Assembly: GCA_036274495.1 (NCBI GenBank) | Contig: DASUFP010000043.1 | Location: forward strand, 1-23,016 | Direction: 5' to 3' | Origin: DASUFP01 sp036274495 | GTDB lineage: Bacteria; Bacteroidota; Bacteroidia; AKYH767-A; OLB10 | Length of the DNA: 23,016 nt | In this document: positions 22,901 to 23,016 of the stretch, one piece after another | Numbering within the stretch: position 1 is the first letter of the stretch | How the letters are laid out: every line of letters begins with the position of its first letter | The notes under the pieces: generated by a model | Databases searched by the model: none | Seen by the model: the letters and a program-made list of their open reading frames with translations, nothing else | What the model was told of the DNA's origin: nothing | Translations under genes and position numbers: made by a program

Positions 22901-23016
22901 TTATTTGTCAACAGGACCTACGGAGTTAATGAATGCATTTAACTTGATTGTAAATTCAGAAATGGTATTTGATAATGATTCAAAATCCGAGCTGGTAATG
23001 AGGTTGCGTCCCGCAG
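22901..23016 (-). CDS. C-terminal part of a four-helix-bundle (S23-type) protein (partial)
   Basis: A minus-strand frame enters from the right edge and stops at TAA (22903-22901), giving the last 37 residues. They read as two helices, RNLITSSDFESLSNTISEF and TIKLNAFINSV. This fits the end of the four-helix-bundle protein family (TIGR02436/S23), where a RDLGxIxxxxFxxL segment is followed by a final helix with LNxLIxSL. The rest of the gene, including the diagnostic N-terminal motifs, is outside the window, so the assignment is tentative. Function of the family is unknown. It lies upstream of the repressor on the same strand, with the heptad array between them. Confidence 0.5.
   Translation of the reverse strand, partial: AGRNLITSSDFESLSNTISEFTIKLNAFINSVGPVDK

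Overview
The window reads as a chromosome segment of a member of the Bacteroidota, probably aerobic and free-living. Three things point there. Two large secreted proteins end in type IX secretion (T9SS) sorting domains. Several genes are preceded by the Bacteroidota -7 box TAnnTTTG, once with a perfect TTTG-N19 partner. Families typical of the phylum are present: a BatA-type membrane protein, a DUF2400/TIGR02757 protein, a DUF6249 protein, PIN-PhoH and a coiled-coil lipoprotein. Tryptophan 2,3-dioxygenase implies oxygen use. I see no tRNA, rRNA, CRISPR array, insertion sequence or phage structural gene.

Layout. 1-189 is the end of a probable outer-membrane beta-barrel gene. It faces tryptophan 2,3-dioxygenase (194-1219, minus), which lies behind a sodium:solute symporter (1306-2778, minus). 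A plus-strand run follows: recR, a GT2 glycosyltransferase fused to a decayed phosphoglycosyl-transferase module, and a DUF2400 protein (2924-6349). This abuts, stop codon to stop codon, a minus-strand pair made of a CHR-family (chromate-type) transporter and PIN-PhoH (6350-8980). Divergent from phoH is a plus-strand pair, a BatA/VWA-like membrane protein and a dihydroorotase-like protein (9147-12475), overlapping by ATGA. A coiled-coil lipoprotein (minus) and two divergent T9SS cargo proteins fill 12551-19031. Then come a minus-strand ECF sigma factor with a small two-helix membrane protein, and a divergent DUF6249 membrane protein. A 33-residue lysine-rich gene with its own terminator, a glucosaminidase-like protein, a LexA-like (XRE-S24) repressor and the tail of a four-helix-bundle gene close the window.

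Genes that appear to work together: phoH-chrA (33 bp apart); BatA-like and dihydroorotase-like (translationally coupled); sigma factor and putative anti-sigma (12 bp apart); recR and the glycosyltransferase (20 bp apart, functionally unrelated).

The best leads for new biology are four. (i) The dihydroorotase homologue has lost four metal-binding histidines and is coupled to a BatA-like protein. (ii) The glycosyltransferase carries a truncated phosphoglycosyl-transferase tail. (iii) An array of GTCATAA/G heptads sits just upstream of a textbook Bacteroidota promoter for the S24 repressor, and a 29-bp near-perfect palindrome lies just beyond that gene. (iv) The 33-residue lysine-rich gene has a promoter and terminator of its own. 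I found no single clear-cut novel multi-gene defence or mobile system; most of the window looks like core chromosome.
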